In this document: one piece after another, positions 1 to 13,038 of the stretch
Position numbering within the stretch: the stretch's first letter is position 1
How the letters are laid out: every line of letters starts with the position of its first letter
DNA from: Xenoacremonium recifei
Taxonomy: Eukaryota > Ascomycota > Sordariomycetes > Hypocreales > Nectriaceae
Direction: 5' to 3'
Assembly (NCBI GenBank): GCA_012184525.1
Contig: WOFQ01000001.1
Location: forward strand, 2,418,001 to 2,482,000
Length of the DNA: 64,000 nt
The notes under the pieces: model-generated
The model's input: only the letters and a program-made list of their open reading frames with translations
The model's database searches: none
What the model was told of the DNA's origin: nothing
Program-made: the position numbers and the translations under genes

Positions 1-3000
1 ATGATGCACCAACAGGTTTATCCAAGATTGGCCCAAGAATGCACCAACAGTGGAACAGGATGGGACCAGCCCCGAGAAAGAGAAGAGGGTAAACGTATGC
101 GAAGACTGATCCGGAGTATTGTGACTGGTCGACCAGTAGATCCTTCAAAGATGGTGGCGACTGTACACCAGCGGAAAGAGTCTTTGAATGCTGGTCATGG
201 GAGTGGTATACCAGGCTCGGGCAATGAACCCTTGGAGTCGCCTAATGTGAGTTTCAGGCTACATGGAAGTAAATCAGTGCTAACACAGTCTCAGACACCC
301 CTCAACGCCCCTGGGCCCGGATTCAGTGGTCGTCGGTTCTCGCAGACCAGAGCAACGACGATGCCGACAACTCTAAACAGTGGCACAATGAGCTCTGACG
401 CCAGTCATCGCACAATAATGAAGGGTATTGATATCGATGGAGCCCGTCGACATAGCCCTCAAGCCAGCGAATCTGGTGAAGGTGGTACTTTCCGTGGACC
501 GGCTCGCTCACAAAGTCCAAACGGAAGTCCCAGCCTTTCACAAGCCATGTTCGCCAACAACAATTCCACCCCCGCCCTCTCTGCATCACCAAGCACAACG
601 AAATTTGGGCATCGATCGCGGAGCAGCATAGATTCGGTGTCATCGAATGCGGCGATATATGGATCCGGAGTCCCGTCTGATGCTGCTGCCATGTTGAGTC
701 GAAGCATGAACATTAGCGACATTGTCCATGTGAGCCGAAACCACGACGTGCGGTCTCGAGGATCACCCCTTGAAGGTGGTGAGAGATCTGCGGGAGCGGA
801 GACTCCTGCATCTGCCAAGGACTCCAAGAGCTTCCTGAGCTTGAGCTTCCTTTCGCGAAAGAAGCGACAAAAAGAGGACGGTGCTTATCCATCTCCTGAC
901 GATATCGAAGGCTCCCCAACATCTCCCAATGGGACTGCAAAATCTTTTGGATTAGGAGTACGGGGCCCCAATGGCAGTGAGACCAACCTCGAGCGTCCCG
1001 GCTCCAGCTGGGGACAGGACGACTCTGTATCGCAGAGACCGAAGAGGATCAACCCAGTTCGAACCTATGTCCTCGCCACTCTGGATTGCTGGAATTACCG
1101 AATGTGCGATATCACGGAGGCAGAAAACGCGGCGGAAATTCGCCAAGTCATCTGTGGCCATCTGGGAATGGATGACTTTGAGACCTCTCATTTATACGCG
1201 ACAGAGCTTGGAAAATTCGAACATGCTGACCCCGTGGACGATCAGAAACTTTTGGCACTAAAGCGCGTTAGAGGCGACGCAGCAGGAAGCCTCAAGTTCT
1301 TCGTCACGCGGCCAGGGGTGCCTCCTGTTGTAGGAAGTCTCAAAGCCAGCGCTGGGATTCCACCCTCGCTATCTCCTGGATACAAGCCGCCTGGCGCATC
1401 ACTTGACGAAGACACGTACGGAGGGCCAAACGGACGGCAACGTTCTAGCTCTTCTCCTCCCTCATCGAGGTCTAATACTTTGATCAAGGATAAGTCAGAC
1501 GAGAAAGGTTTGGCTCAAGAAGCTAGCGAATATCGAGCTGAAATGGAACGGAAGCAACGAGAGTATCTTGCAAAGCGGAAGGCTATGAAGGAGAGCCCGA
1601 CAAGTGCTGATTCAATCGGTCCTGGCATCGTTGGGAGGAATGTAGATTTCGACCAACCCAGGAACTCTCCTTTCGAAGACAAACGGCCGGACCAACTTTT
1701 CCCTCAACGTCGGCCACCGGCACCACCAGCCGATCCTTCTGCGACGTTGATCAAAGCGAACTCGCTCAGCAAGAGAGGAGGTCATAACCCTCGAAACTCT
1801 AGCGGCAGCGAAGGGTACCCAACCCCTCGACATCCAGCGACTATATCGGGAGATGATTTCGCCGAACGAACCAGGAAGTCGAAGTATCCCCCGCAACAGG
1901 CATCACCGGCTGCTGTTGGAGGTATCGGTGCAGCTCTCGCTGGAATGGGGCGAAATTTGAGCGCTATAGGCCAGTCGACGGCAAATGGCCCGCGAGCGAA
2001 GTCTCCGAGCAGGGTCATGTCGCAGCCAATTCCTGCAAACGACCAGTCATCGCAACGAGGTAAGGCAACCAACTGCAGCATTGAGTCTCTTCGGTCCCAC
2101 GCAAGCAGAAACAGCTCCAAGTCGTCGGGATCGCCTGGCATAGACAAGTGGGCTCGGGGAAACCCGTCTTTTGCTGTGCCGGAATACTCTCCCGGCGGGA
2201 CGACTCTGACACCATACAACGAATATGAGACTGGATCAGGAGCTAAGCTTGATGAAACAGTACCACGAACAGCATCACCGACAGAGTTGAGCCCCGTCTC
2301 ATCCCGACCGAGAGGTGCTTCTGCATCGAAACCTGAGCCGAGACGAAGAAAGTCTCACGGCCCCGATCTTGACTTTGAGGAAGACGTTGGTGTGCACTTC
2401 GCGATGAAAGCCCCAGCTCCTGCGCCGGTCAACAACGACAGTGATGATGACTCGGACGATGGACTTTTTGCTATTCCATTGGCAAACCGGAAGAAAGCGG
2501 CGGGTAATTCAGGTGCTGACGATTCGAAACGACCGAGTCTAACAGTGAACACCTCTCGATCGAAAAAGAACTTGTCTGTATCGTTCACTTCGCCGCAGTC
2601 TCATGGTAGTACCGTGGCATCTGACAGCACCGACGACAATGCTAGTACAAGGACTGGGAATAGTTCCCGCAGAACACCCGCGACTCCTCGTTCTGACAGT
2701 TGGGAATCTGATGATAAGGACAAGCTCAACAGAAGGAAGTCGTTCATTGAAAAGGATGTCTGGGCTAACCGACCTCCAACTGATGCTCTTATCAACAACC
2801 TTGACGACTTCTTCCCGAACTTGGATCTGGACCAACCCGTGCTCGAAGAAGGATCTGAAGGTGAAATACCTCCATCACCTATCCCCGAGGGAGAAGAGAG
2901 TCAGGAGCAGGGAAGCTCATCTCAGACTCAGCCACCGGTACCATCAGGAGGTATTCCACCCGGAAACCCTCTTACAGGATTACCAACACGGCAGTTGTCA

Positions 3001-4257
3001 TTATATAATGAGAACGACACTCTTGGCTCGGACGAGTCTACACTTAAGGCGTCAGATCGTCCCCTTTCGATTGCACAAAGAAGCCTTCGGAGATCTGGTG
3101 GATTGGGCCGCATGAAGTCTATCAGAGAGGTGGCTCGCGGAGCTCACGAGGCAAACAAACGGTTCACCACGACATCGCAAAGTGCAGGCCAACCGTCGAG
3201 TAACATCATGCGACGCAAAAGCACGAAGATGTTCAACGCCAATATTGTACAGATCCGACCGGAGCGTGGCAGTATGGTGATGCCCCAGATTCCCCAAGAT
3301 ACTCTGCCAAAGAGGCAGACGACTTTCCGATGGTTCAAGGGTCAGCTCATCGGCAAAGGAACCTATGGCAGAGTCTACCTGGGTATGAACGCAACGACTG
3401 GAGAATTCTTGGCTGTGAAGGAGGTCGAGGTCAACCCTAAAGCAGCGGGTGGCGACAAGGCGAAGATGAAGGAGTTGGTGGGTGCTCTCGATAGGGAGAT
3501 TGACACCATGCAGCACCTGGACCACATCAACATCGTGCAGTATCTTGGATGCGAGCGCAAGGAGACGAGCATCAGTATCTTCCTTGAGTATATCTCTGGT
3601 GGCAGCATTGGTTCTTGCTTGCGCAAACACGGCAAATTTGAAGAGTCCGTTGTCTCTTCTCTGACCCGGCAGACCCTGTCTGGGCTAGCATATCTGCATC
3701 GCGAAGGAATTTTGCATCGCGATTTGAAGGCAGACAACATTCTTCTGGACCTGGACGGAACTTGCAAAATCAGCGATTTCGGTATTTCGAAGAAGACGGA
3801 TAATATCTACGGCAACGACAAGTCCAACAACATGCAAGGATCAGTATTTTGGATGGCTCCGGAGGTCATTCGTTCGCAGGGAGAGGGTTACAGCGCAAAA
3901 GTAGACATTTGGAGTCTTGGTTGCGTGGTTTTGGAGATGTTCGCAGGAAAGAGACCTTGGGCCAAGGAAGAGGCCGTAGGGGCGATATACAAGATTGCAA
4001 ATGGCGAAACGCCTCCAATTCCTGAGGATATCCAGGGTACTCTGGGGCCTCTGGCCGTGGCGTTCATGATGGATTGTTTCCAAGTGTAAGTGCTAATTGA
4101 CGTCCTTGGACTGGGCACCGCAGCTGACAGAATCAGGAATCCTTTTGACCGCCCAACAGCGGACAGGCTCCTTTCGCAGCACCCCTTCTGCGAGCTGGAC
4201 CCGACCTACAACTTCTGTGATACGGAATTATACGCCAAGATTCGTCCGATGAAGTAG
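1..4257 (+). CDS. BCK1: MAP kinase kinase kinase of the cell-wall-integrity pathway (Bck1/Mck1 type), 5' truncated by window edge
   Basis: Serine/threonine MAPKKK that in fungi acts below Pkc1 and phosphorylates the Mkk MAPKKs in cell wall integrity signalling. The reading frame is open from base 1, so the true N-terminus probably lies outside the window. Exons: to 4085, then 4137-4257, with a 51-nt intron. Numbering from base 1, residues 1-350 are a low-complexity Ser/Pro-rich region. Residues about 351-435 form a ubiquitin/RA-like domain typical of fungal Bck1 proteins (TYVLATLDCWNYRM at its start). A second disordered stretch follows to about 1105. The kinase domain runs from about 1110 to the end: glycine loop GKGTYGRV, catalytic Lys in LAVKE (about 1139), HRDLKADN (about 1240), DFGISKK and WMAPEV. 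Exon 2 supplies the last kinase subdomain (NPFDRPTA) and 40 residues to the stop. Assignment to Bck1 rather than Ste11 rests on the RA-like domain and the C-terminal position of the kinase. Confidence 0.93.
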
Positions 4258-5747
4258 ACTCATCGGCGAAGGTGGCGTCTGCAGCACACTTCAAGTATAT
4301 GAAGAAATGGATTAGAAGCAAAGTCTCTTATAGGGCTGGAAGAGACCTTGTAGTTGCGATTGTACAGCATGGCGTTTGGGGTCTGAATATGTATTGGGTT
4401 TCATCAGTGTGGTTTCAATTTCGGATTCCTAGTGCTGAGTTAACTTACGGCCAATAAAGATCTTACGATGCTTGGGATCCTCGCTCACTTCAAGTGCATG
4501 TCTCGAAGCAAGGAACTGAGTTATATGTGGTCAGATGTCCACATACAGGATGCTACTTCTCCATTAATATGACCATACAGTCTGAGGGAACAGCAGGCGG
4601 GCATGATGCAACGTATCAGATAGGATCCTCAGGGTTTCCACGACCTCGCTACCAGAGACAAGCTAGGCAACTAGAAGGGACTGGACTATCTTCCAAGGCT
4701 GGGCGCGCAGATTTAATTTTAGGATTAAGCTTGAATGGCTTTAGCAGCCGGGAGGTCGCCTTCGGAAATGCCTTATTTGGCAAGGTTTCAGGAGGATCTT
4801 GGGGCAGGTGGAGAGCCGGTTTTTTGCCTTCTGGACCGAGGACCAGGAGCCCCTGCAGGATCCTGTCAGAGAGAGCCGGGTGAGTCTGGTCCTTCTGTGC
4901 TGACAGCACGGGTTCAAATGATGGGTTCTCATAGGAGAGACTGTCATTTGGATTTGGGAACGATGAAAGTGCTGTTTTCCGGCTATTGGACGAGGTTGGG
5001 GCGCTGGAAATAATTCAAGTGGCCACATGTGATTCTGGGGTTCCTTGGTTGAGTATGTACCATGCAACGAGAGTCTAGAACGAGGCCAAGAAATGGCGGG
5101 CGCCAAAATGCGGCAAACCCAGGATGGAAAATATGCTGGATGCGCCCCTGATTCAAGCAGAACCTCCCGGAGAATTATCCACGCGCGTCGACGGGAAGTA
5201 TCATGGATGGCGAGAAGCTATTGATTGTGGCTGCTGGCGGGTTGCAAGGATCGACAGTTTATACGACACCCCGCTGTAAATTGAAGCGGCCCTGTAACCG
5301 GCCGCCGGAGGGCTGGCGATTGGGGCTGCAAGCTGCTAACTTCTAGCCCGTTAGGGACCTTAGCAGGCTTGAGGTCTTGAGGTTAGCTGCGCCTGCCCAC
5401 ATGGGCGGAGGCATGGATGGCGCTAACTGACCACGGTCGCTCGCTTCCAGGCGTGCCTCCTTTCCCGAGCCATCGACGAATACCTCGAGCTCGCTCTTCT
5501 TTCATCCGTCCTTCACGGAGAGAGCATCGCAATCGCCTTGCTCTGCCTAGCCCGCATCAATTATTCCGTCCCGTGTGCTTCATCGCCGAGGCAGAAGCAC
5601 CGAATCGCAGCCGCATTCCACGCGCTGGGCCTCTCCTATTCGCATCGAGACATGTCGCCTTTATAGACCAGAGACGACGATCCCATTCTTCCATCCGCAA
5701 CTCCTCGACCCTCCCGAGTCTCGCCCCGGCGAGCACCGACCCTCACG
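4258..5747. other. Intergenic region, no gene recognised
   Basis: About 1.5 kb between the MAPKKK stop and the GH47 start. Short open frames exist on both strands, but none shows a recognisable domain or a splice-supported extension. The last 300 bases are pyrimidine-rich and probably carry the promoter and 5' leader of the mannosidase gene. Confidence 0.6.
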
Positions 5748-8700
5748 ATGCTCCGCCGAAGATATCGTCTGTTCATGGTGGTCGCCATCATCATGGTCAT
5801 TATGCTCTACCGCGCGTCCCAGAACTCATGGTCCGAGCCGGCGGGATATGGAAACCTTCGACCCCCTCCGAAGCCCGATCCTGTCCCTGATCAGAAATCC
5901 GACCCTCTTCCCGTTCATGCCCCCGAACCGCTTCCGCCGAAGCCTCTAGTACCGATCAAGGACGTACCAATTGAGCATGATGTTGACGAAGCCTTGGTCG
6001 AACGGCCGCCTGAGATTCCGAAGGGCCCGATCGAGGCCCCGTTTACAGACGTTGAAACGCCCAAGAAGCTGGACCCCGTCATTGAGGATACCGAGCCCGG
6101 GAACGTGCCTCCGAAGGTCAAGGCACCCCCCGAAGCCGATCCTGATGCCGTCGTCCATGTCCCCAAGTTGGAAGATATTGCAGGCTCTGATAAGGGCGCT
6201 CTGCTTCTCGACACAGATAGCTCATCTCATGCGACCACCGGCTACGACGATGCTGCTCCTCTCGCCCCTACCCGAGTCGAGCCTGATACCAAGCAACCTC
6301 ATGCTGTCGAAGACGCTGAGAACCTCGTCCCTCCAGACCTACATTGGAAGAACCCCCCCAAGGATACCAAAGACTCGATGAAGAACAAGGAACCCAAGAA
6401 GCACTGGGAGCGACCGACAGAGAACTTCCCTCTCCCTCCAGAATCCATCACCCCCGTACCATCTGGCACGCCCAAGAAGATTCCGCAGATTCAGTACGAC
6501 TTTGGTACCGAGTCAGAGCAGGCGAAGACGAAGCGCCTGCAGAGACAAAGTCGGGTCAAAGCTGAGTTGGCCCGGGCATGGTCTGGTTATAGGCAAAATG
6601 CTTGGATGCACGATGAATTGTCTCCTGTGTCGAACAAGTATCGGGATCCCTTTTGCGGTTGGGCTGCGACCCTGGTCGACTCGCTTGACACCTTGTGGAT
6701 TGCCGGCATGAAGGAGGAATTTGACGAAGCTGCCAAGGCAGTCAAGGACATTGACTTCACCTGGTCTCCCCGTAACGACATCCCTGTTTTCGAGACCACG
6801 ATCCGTTACTTGGGTGGTCTTGTGGCCGCGTACGATGTAAGCGGTGGACATCGGGGTGACTATCCAGTTCTGCTTGAAAAAGCAATTGAACTCGCTGAGA
6901 TCCTTATGGGTATTTTTGATACACCCAATCGCATGCCAATCCTGTTCTACAGATGGCAACCACCCTTTTCGTCGCAACCTCACCGTGCTGGGACCGTTGG
7001 TATTGCGGAACTGGGCACTCTATCGATGGAGTTCACTCGACTTGCCCAGCTTACGCACCAGAACAAGTATTACGATGCTGTTGATCGTATAACCGATGCC
7101 CTCATTGAGATGCAAAAAGCTGGAACCGTCATTCCCGGCCTGTTCCCTACGAACCTCGATGCATCAGGTTGCAACAGGACTGCAGCAACGAACAAACTGT
7201 CGTTGAGCCAACAGGCTCAGGAGCAGTTTGACTCGGATGAATTGCTGGAAGACCCTGTCGGCTACGTCGGTAGCTCTGCGGCGGGCTCTGGTATTCAGAA
7301 AGACTCTAGCGACGGATCACTCGATTTCAAGACTGGCTCCTTCGCCAGTTCAAAAGACAAAGAGTCAGCCGAGGATATTTTCGATGACAACTTGACTGGT
7401 TCTGGGGCCAAGACTGGGGGCGTTGGGTCGACCTCTCAAGGTGGAAAGGGCATGGCTGACGATCGGCTTGAACGTCGAGCAGTCCCCCCTACACGCACCA
7501 ACCCTGAGGACGACCAGTTGGAGGCCAAGGAAGAGCATGTTGCTTATGCGCCCCCTGTTTCGCAGAGAAAGAGTGAGCGTAGACCACCCTTTGCGGCGGA
7601 CGGGCATACTATGGAATGGGATTGTGAGCCTCAGGGCCTGATCCCAGCTGGCTATGGTCACAGCACTTTCCATATGGGAGGAGCGCAGGATTCGGCATAT
7701 GAGTATTTCCCAAAGGTGAGTTTTCGTTCGTCTAACGGAAACATTTTACTGACTGGCGTAGCAATATTTGTTGTTGGGTGGTTTGGAGCCAAAATACAAG
7801 AAGCTGCACGTTGATGCAATTGATGCTGTCTACGACTGGCTTCTCTATCGGCCTATGATCAAGGACGATGGCTGGGACATCCTCTTCTCTGCTAAGATCG
7901 ATACCGCAGGGAACCCTGAGAAGGACATGATCCCGACCTTCGAGACCACCCACTTGACATGCTTCATCGGCGGTATGTTCGGTCTGGGCGGCAAAATTTT
8001 CAACCGTCCACGAGACGTCGAGATCGCCAAGAAACTGACAGATGGATGCGTCTGGGCGTACCAGGCGACGGCTTCTGGAATTATGCCCGAATCCGCGCAC
8101 ATCATGCCTTGTCCGAGCCTCGAGAAGTGCGAATTCAACGAAGCAAAGTGGTGGCTTGAACTGGATCCATCCAAAGACTGGCGAGAGCGGCAGATGATAC
8201 GCTGGGAGGCGGACGAGGCCGAGAGGAAGTTGGCAGAGGAAGAACTTGCTGCTGCCAAAGTGCAAGACACCTATGGCGCTGGCAAGGCCTCGAAGCAAGA
8301 GGTCCCTGGCTATTCCATCTACAGCGATGATACTTTGCAGAACCTCGACGTCGACGCGAACGATGGACCCCATATGCCGGAATCCTACCCTCGAGATGTC
8401 GTCGAGGAGCGTCAAAATGGTAATGCTGCAGCGGAGGCGAAGGCTGGGAACCTTCAAAAACGAGCGGCTCTTCCGCCTGCAAATCCTCCCGCTGTTCCAC
8501 CCACCACATTGGAGACTGAGAAATTGAGTCAAGATGACGAACCTGGCTCCTCGCTTCCAGACTCTCTTAAAAGCAAGCTTGACCTAAGCTCTGAGGACCC
8601 GAAAGCACAGGCAAAATCACAGCCTGCTGCTGAAGCTGTAGCGAAGCCTGCTGATGTAGTGGCGGAGACGCAAAAGAAGAGCAAGGGACTGCCGAAACTT

Positions 8701-9220
8701 GATCAAAAGGTTGAAGATGTTAAACCGTCACGGACCATCCCCGCCTTCCATGGTGCAGGACAGTTTGGTATTCCCCAAAAGCCCATGACCCACGAAGAAT
8801 TCGTCAAGGCCAAGATCGAAAAGGAGAAGATTCCGCCAGGATACACCACAATTATGTCTCGGGGTTATATCCTTCGGTGAGTTCCATCACATATCATGAA
8901 AGCGCATTAGTTAACAAGCGTCCAGTCCCGAGGCCATCGAGTCCGTCTGGTACATGTACCGTATCACGGGCGACCCCTCCTGGATGGAGAAGGGTTGGCA
9001 GATGTTCGAGGCCACCGTGGCTGCCACACGCACTGAGCACGCCAACAGTGCCATCGACGATGTGCTTTCCACCTCGCCCCACGTCAAGGACGAGATGGAG
9101 AGCTTCTGGATCGCCGAAACGCTCAAGTACTACTACCTGCTCTTCTCGGAGCCTGACCTAATCAGCCTCGATGAGTGGGTGCTCAACACGGAGGCTCACC
9201 CCTTCCGCCGTCCGTCATGA
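5748..9220 (+). CDS. GH47 class I alpha-1,2-mannosidase, type II membrane protein with large insertions
   Basis: Predicted inverting, calcium-dependent alpha-mannosidase of the ER/Golgi lumen that trims N-glycans; a role like yeast Mnl2 in ER quality control is possible but is inference. Exons: 5748-7715, 7762-8876, 8926-9220, giving 1125 aa against about 500-650 for typical fungal GH47 enzymes. Residues 7-24 form a signal anchor. Residues 25-240 are a Pro/acidic stem. GH47 motifs follow in order: FCGWAATLVDSLDTLW (about 304), FETTIRYLGGL with a catalytic Glu (about 347), GGAQDSAYEY with the catalytic Asp (about 648), RPEAIES with a catalytic Glu (about 1030) and the C-terminal calcium-site motif NTEAHPF. 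Two insertions interrupt the barrel, about 476-620 and 815-1010. Both are acidic, Ser/Ala/Pro-rich and look disordered. The key catalytic residues are retained, so activity is expected. Confidence 0.92.
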
Positions 9221-10111
9221 CAGGCCGAAGATTAGTTTGTTTTCGAGCACATAACCCCCCGACGGGCGTGGCGTATGTACGGGATTTGGCTTGGGCTATC
9301 TTGGTTGAACCTGCGGGATGCATATAATCACGGTTCAGGCATCTCGCAGCGGCGTTTAGGAGAATTCAAAGGGCTGAGCTAAGAGCACTGTTATTGTTAC
9401 TACTTGTATAGGTATATAAAAAAACGCAGTCCGTCGAGGGCACTCCAGCGTGTCGTGTCATTCAAAGAGAGAAAAGAGCGAAAAGCGGTTACAACAATAA
9501 AGATATCACAGAGTCAAGTATACGTGCGAGCAAACAATCAAGTGCGAAACACACTCGTTAATTCCATTTCTGTGTCCAATTCCAATCGAAAAAGCAGACA
9601 GGCAGTAATTCCAAATTCCGCACCAGCCTATTTATCTTCTCGCATAGTTGTACATGATGCATCATTCCCATTTCCCAAGCTTGCTGCTCCGCCCCAAGTG
9701 CGCGATTCCCCGAGCACGCATCGTTTTCAATTTCGTCATGTTTCTGAAATTGCATCATCATCGTCTCCTAGGCAGTCTACTGCCTTTCGGGGTGGTGGGG
9801 GGGTGTGTGTCGTGAATGTCCTGAAATACTCATATGGTATGTATGTATGGTTGATCTATAGTCTTTGTGCTTTTTGTCGCTGTTGGGGGGTGGGTGGTTG
9901 TCGAAAGGGGAGGTGTGTCGTGTGTATATACCATAGTCGAGGACGTTCGCCAACCAAAGACATTAACCCTTGCGATGGATGAATTTTCAAAAAATTTCCC
10001 CGAAACTCCGATGCTGATGCGTATCGCCCGTCTTTGTCGTCAAGTCGACTGACGGCTCTCTATCTTTCATGTCGTTGCGTATTTACCATTTTCCCATCAT
10101 GTCCTGGCCTC
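9221..10111. other. Intergenic region between convergent genes
   Basis: Holds the 3' flanks of the mannosidase (+) and the FIG1 gene (-). A G-run (about 9790-9805) and T/G-rich tracts are present. An open frame of 192 codons on the + strand here has no domain-like sequence and is probably chance. Confidence 0.6.
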
Positions 10112-11115
10112 TCATACCATGGCCCGCAGTACGCTGATGCTGAGAATCATGACCAACAGACCGATGGTCACGATGATCAGCAGGGCGAAGGAAAACCAAC
10201 CCATAACCATGGCGCTGGTACCGACACCACTCTTCACAGCGCCGTTGCCGAAATCTTGGGCGATGACGGAGGCGGCAACCGACGCGGTATGTTGCCATAG
10301 CACAGAGACGAGTACGAAGATGGAGGCAACGAAAATGATAGCAAGGGCGATCTGAGAGACAGCGCGGGAGGGGAAGGGCTTGACGTCTCGCTCGGAACCT
10401 TCTGAGTCCTCCTCTTCGTGCCATCCAGGGAAGGTCGCAAGAAGAAGGAGGCAAATAAAGGCGAAGATGATGGCAATGATACTGTCAAATTTGTTAGTAT
10501 CTTTTGCTGCGTGCTTTCATGTCGGCAACTTACATCAGATATGGGAACACAATCATGTCCTTGAACTGTGCCGCCAGCCAGATCAGGTTCAGGGGATCCT
10601 GATCAACAGACACTTCCTTGGCCAAAGCCGTCGCATTGTTGCTGCAGAGCCAGGAGCCGCCATCTGGGTTGACGCAGATGCCGAAGTATCCCACGCGGGC
10701 CTGCAGATGTGCGCTGCCGGCAATGTTCTCGATGGCGGTGTGAACGTTATAGTCTACTTGCGCAGTGTCTGGCACAGCTGTGTAGTGCTTGTAGTAGAGC
10801 GAGAGGAGGAAGATATCGGGGATCAGGGGTGAGGATGATGAACAGCCCGCTAATAGTAGTGCTGGAATTTTGTTAGTTGAAGATTTTTATCCAGGAGTAA
10901 TCAATGGCACATACATAGCAGGATTATGGCGACTGCAATTAGAATCATCAACACATGGTGGTATCCTAAGAACGGTATGTATCCTGTGAGACATTTGGTT
11001 AGCCACATAATTCGCCATTCCAGAGAGATTCTGTCCAAGACTTACGATACCACCCAACTTGAAATTTGGGCATTCTCGACTCGGCCTCGCTAGAGCTTGT
11101 CGTGGTGGTCGCCAT
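10112..11115 (-). CDS. FIG1: Fig1-family membrane protein (calcium regulator / membrane fusion)
   Basis: Four-exon gene on the minus strand: 11115-11046, 10983-10915, 10861-10534, 10481-10112, giving 278 aa. Fig1 proteins are four-TM, claudin-like plasma membrane proteins needed for low-affinity calcium influx and cell fusion during mating in yeast, and for hyphal or sexual development in filamentous fungi (family knowledge). The first TM (IPFLGYHHVLMILIAVAIIL) spans the exon 2/3 region. An extracellular loop follows with the signature GYFGICV...GSWLC. Three further hydrophobic segments lie in the C-terminal half: one around the exon 3/4 junction (IIAIIFAFICLLLLATF), one at IALAIIFVASIFVLVSV, and a last one at FALLIIVTIGLLVMILSI. 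Start is the first ATG, in the context ACAATGGCG. The C-terminus RAMV is short, with no long cytoplasmic tail. Splice joins keep the frame across all three introns. Confidence 0.88.
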
Positions 11116-13038
11116 TGTGAATGGATTTCCTTTGAACTACCAGACAATCTCGAACGGGAGAGAGTATTCGCCCACGTCCGCCCTCCGTTCGAGGAGAGGC
11201 GGCCGGGACCTGGAAAGCGCTTTCGTTCAGCGCAATGCCGTCGACCTAGATCAGTTCGCGGTGATTGTTTCTCGGATCGGGGGGGCGTCTTTGTCTCGGC
11301 AGCGGGCCGCCCGGGGAGCTTCTTCGAGAGGCAGCCGTGGAATGCGGGAGCTGTCTTGAGTGCTGGAATGCGAGGATTCGGGCAGCGACGACGGTGCAAG
11401 ACAACGAGCGAAAGCCGGGCGCTGGTGGATTGTTAAGACTAGTAAGACTGCCTGCGTTCCAGTAGTTGATGCTTGAAGATCAGTTCAACACGTGAAGCTC
11501 TCAGATCAAGGAATGAAGGGGAGGGAGGAAGGAGGTGGCAGTTCTGGAGATGGAGATGGAGATGCAGCTTGTAGACTTAGTAGAGAGAGAGTTTCTTGTT
11601 CTCCGAGAGAAGGAACGGTCGGAACCAAGTAGTCGGTCCTCTGTACGGATATGCTCTGTCTAGAAGTCAGTAGTATAGCAGATGGCTGGGGAAGTTGTGG
11701 TTTGCAGGAGAATAGTGGGTTGGATATCGACTTTGATTGACCCAACCACTTCGATTTTGGGAGCGGCCAAGGGAGGGCATCGGGGACTGGCCCAGCCACG
11801 TTTTATTTACCCCCGTTGACCAGGCGACAGGTGACGTCGCAGCCACTGGAGTGCGCGGACGGACGAAGTGGGGTGGCGGCGGGTGGGGCCGATGCGGCGC
11901 CCGGCAACCCGCCAACTCCAGGGCCGCACCTTCCCTTCCCTGACTTGGAGGTTCCTCGCGGGCCTGCCTCATCTGGCGCCGGGCTCGTCAGCTTCCTCAG
12001 CTACTTATTAGAGTCTCTTAGTTTCAGACTCTGCCGCCCGAATCTGCAGGGACCAGGAACAGCGGCGGCTCCTTTCGACCTCTGTCGCCGAAATGGCAGC
12101 CTCAAATTCGAATCTTCCAGGCCCTCGTCCGTCCAATTCGCTTGTTAGGCTGCCCTCGTAGTTTCAGGCCTCGGCACTGCTGCGCAAAGACTCGTATCCC
12201 CATGGCCGGGGCACCGACGCTGCCTCCCTTTCCTCCCTATTCGCCCGCGCGGTTCTCCGTTTCCGCAGGCATCGAAAATCCCGGGACCTGACCCCTGGAA
12301 TCTCGGATCTGGCGGCCTAGCTTTGGCGGGTGGAGCGGTGGTTGGGCAACCTGGGCTTGGTTGGAACTCCCAGCTCTCCATGCAAGGCACAGCCCACGAG
12401 ACTCCGGCACAGAGAGCCCGGAAGACGGCTTTCAAAACCCATGTCGTTTGCACATCTGGTTCACGTCATACTGAATATAGCGTTGAGATCCTAGCAGGAT
12501 ATCCCGATTGTATTGTCGTGCTGTCATAAGTATGATATGCTGATCTCCGAATTGGTCATGACTTTTGCTATTCATTGAGTCAATTTTCGAGTCAATTTTC
12601 ATCGACTCTGTACGCTGAAGAGTATATGCAGTACCTGCGTGCTGGCAGTGGCGGGTTGTATGGGTTGGGAGGTCTCTTTATAGGCCGCCTTATACGAGTG
12701 CCTCTTACCAGCCACTGTGCTTGAAGTCTGTCGTGTTCTGCATGCAGGAATGGTACCATTTGCCCTGATCCAACATTGCATCTCCTGACAATACATAACC
12801 TGCAGGACTTCTTCAACCATCTGAATTGACTTTATTTTCATAGCACTATTTGCATATTACCCAGAAGCATGGTCGGGCTACTCAGGCATGGACCGCGACC
12901 ATGTATCGGGATTTGAGACATGGTTAAGTGCATATCGATAAGCAAGCTCCCACGTCACCTCTTTCTCGAATGTCAACGTTGCGCAACGGCGAGCTGCACC
13001 AGCCTCAGGTCCAGCGAACGCCTTTTACTTCATGAAAA
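11116..13038. promoter_or_regulatory. Divergent intergenic region (FIG1 and RINT1 upstream sequence)
   Basis: About 1.9 kb separates the two divergent start codons. It is unusually long for this window and probably holds both promoters and leaders. Pyrimidine/purine-rich blocks occur at 11510-11600 and GC-rich blocks at 11820-12000. No domain-bearing open frame was found on either strand. I did not find a pheromone-response element that I would defend. Confidence 0.45.

Noticed and set aside
9404..9982. 192-codon + strand open frame after the mannosidase gene
   Set aside because: Arg/Ser-rich with no domain and located in 3' flank sequence; read as chance.
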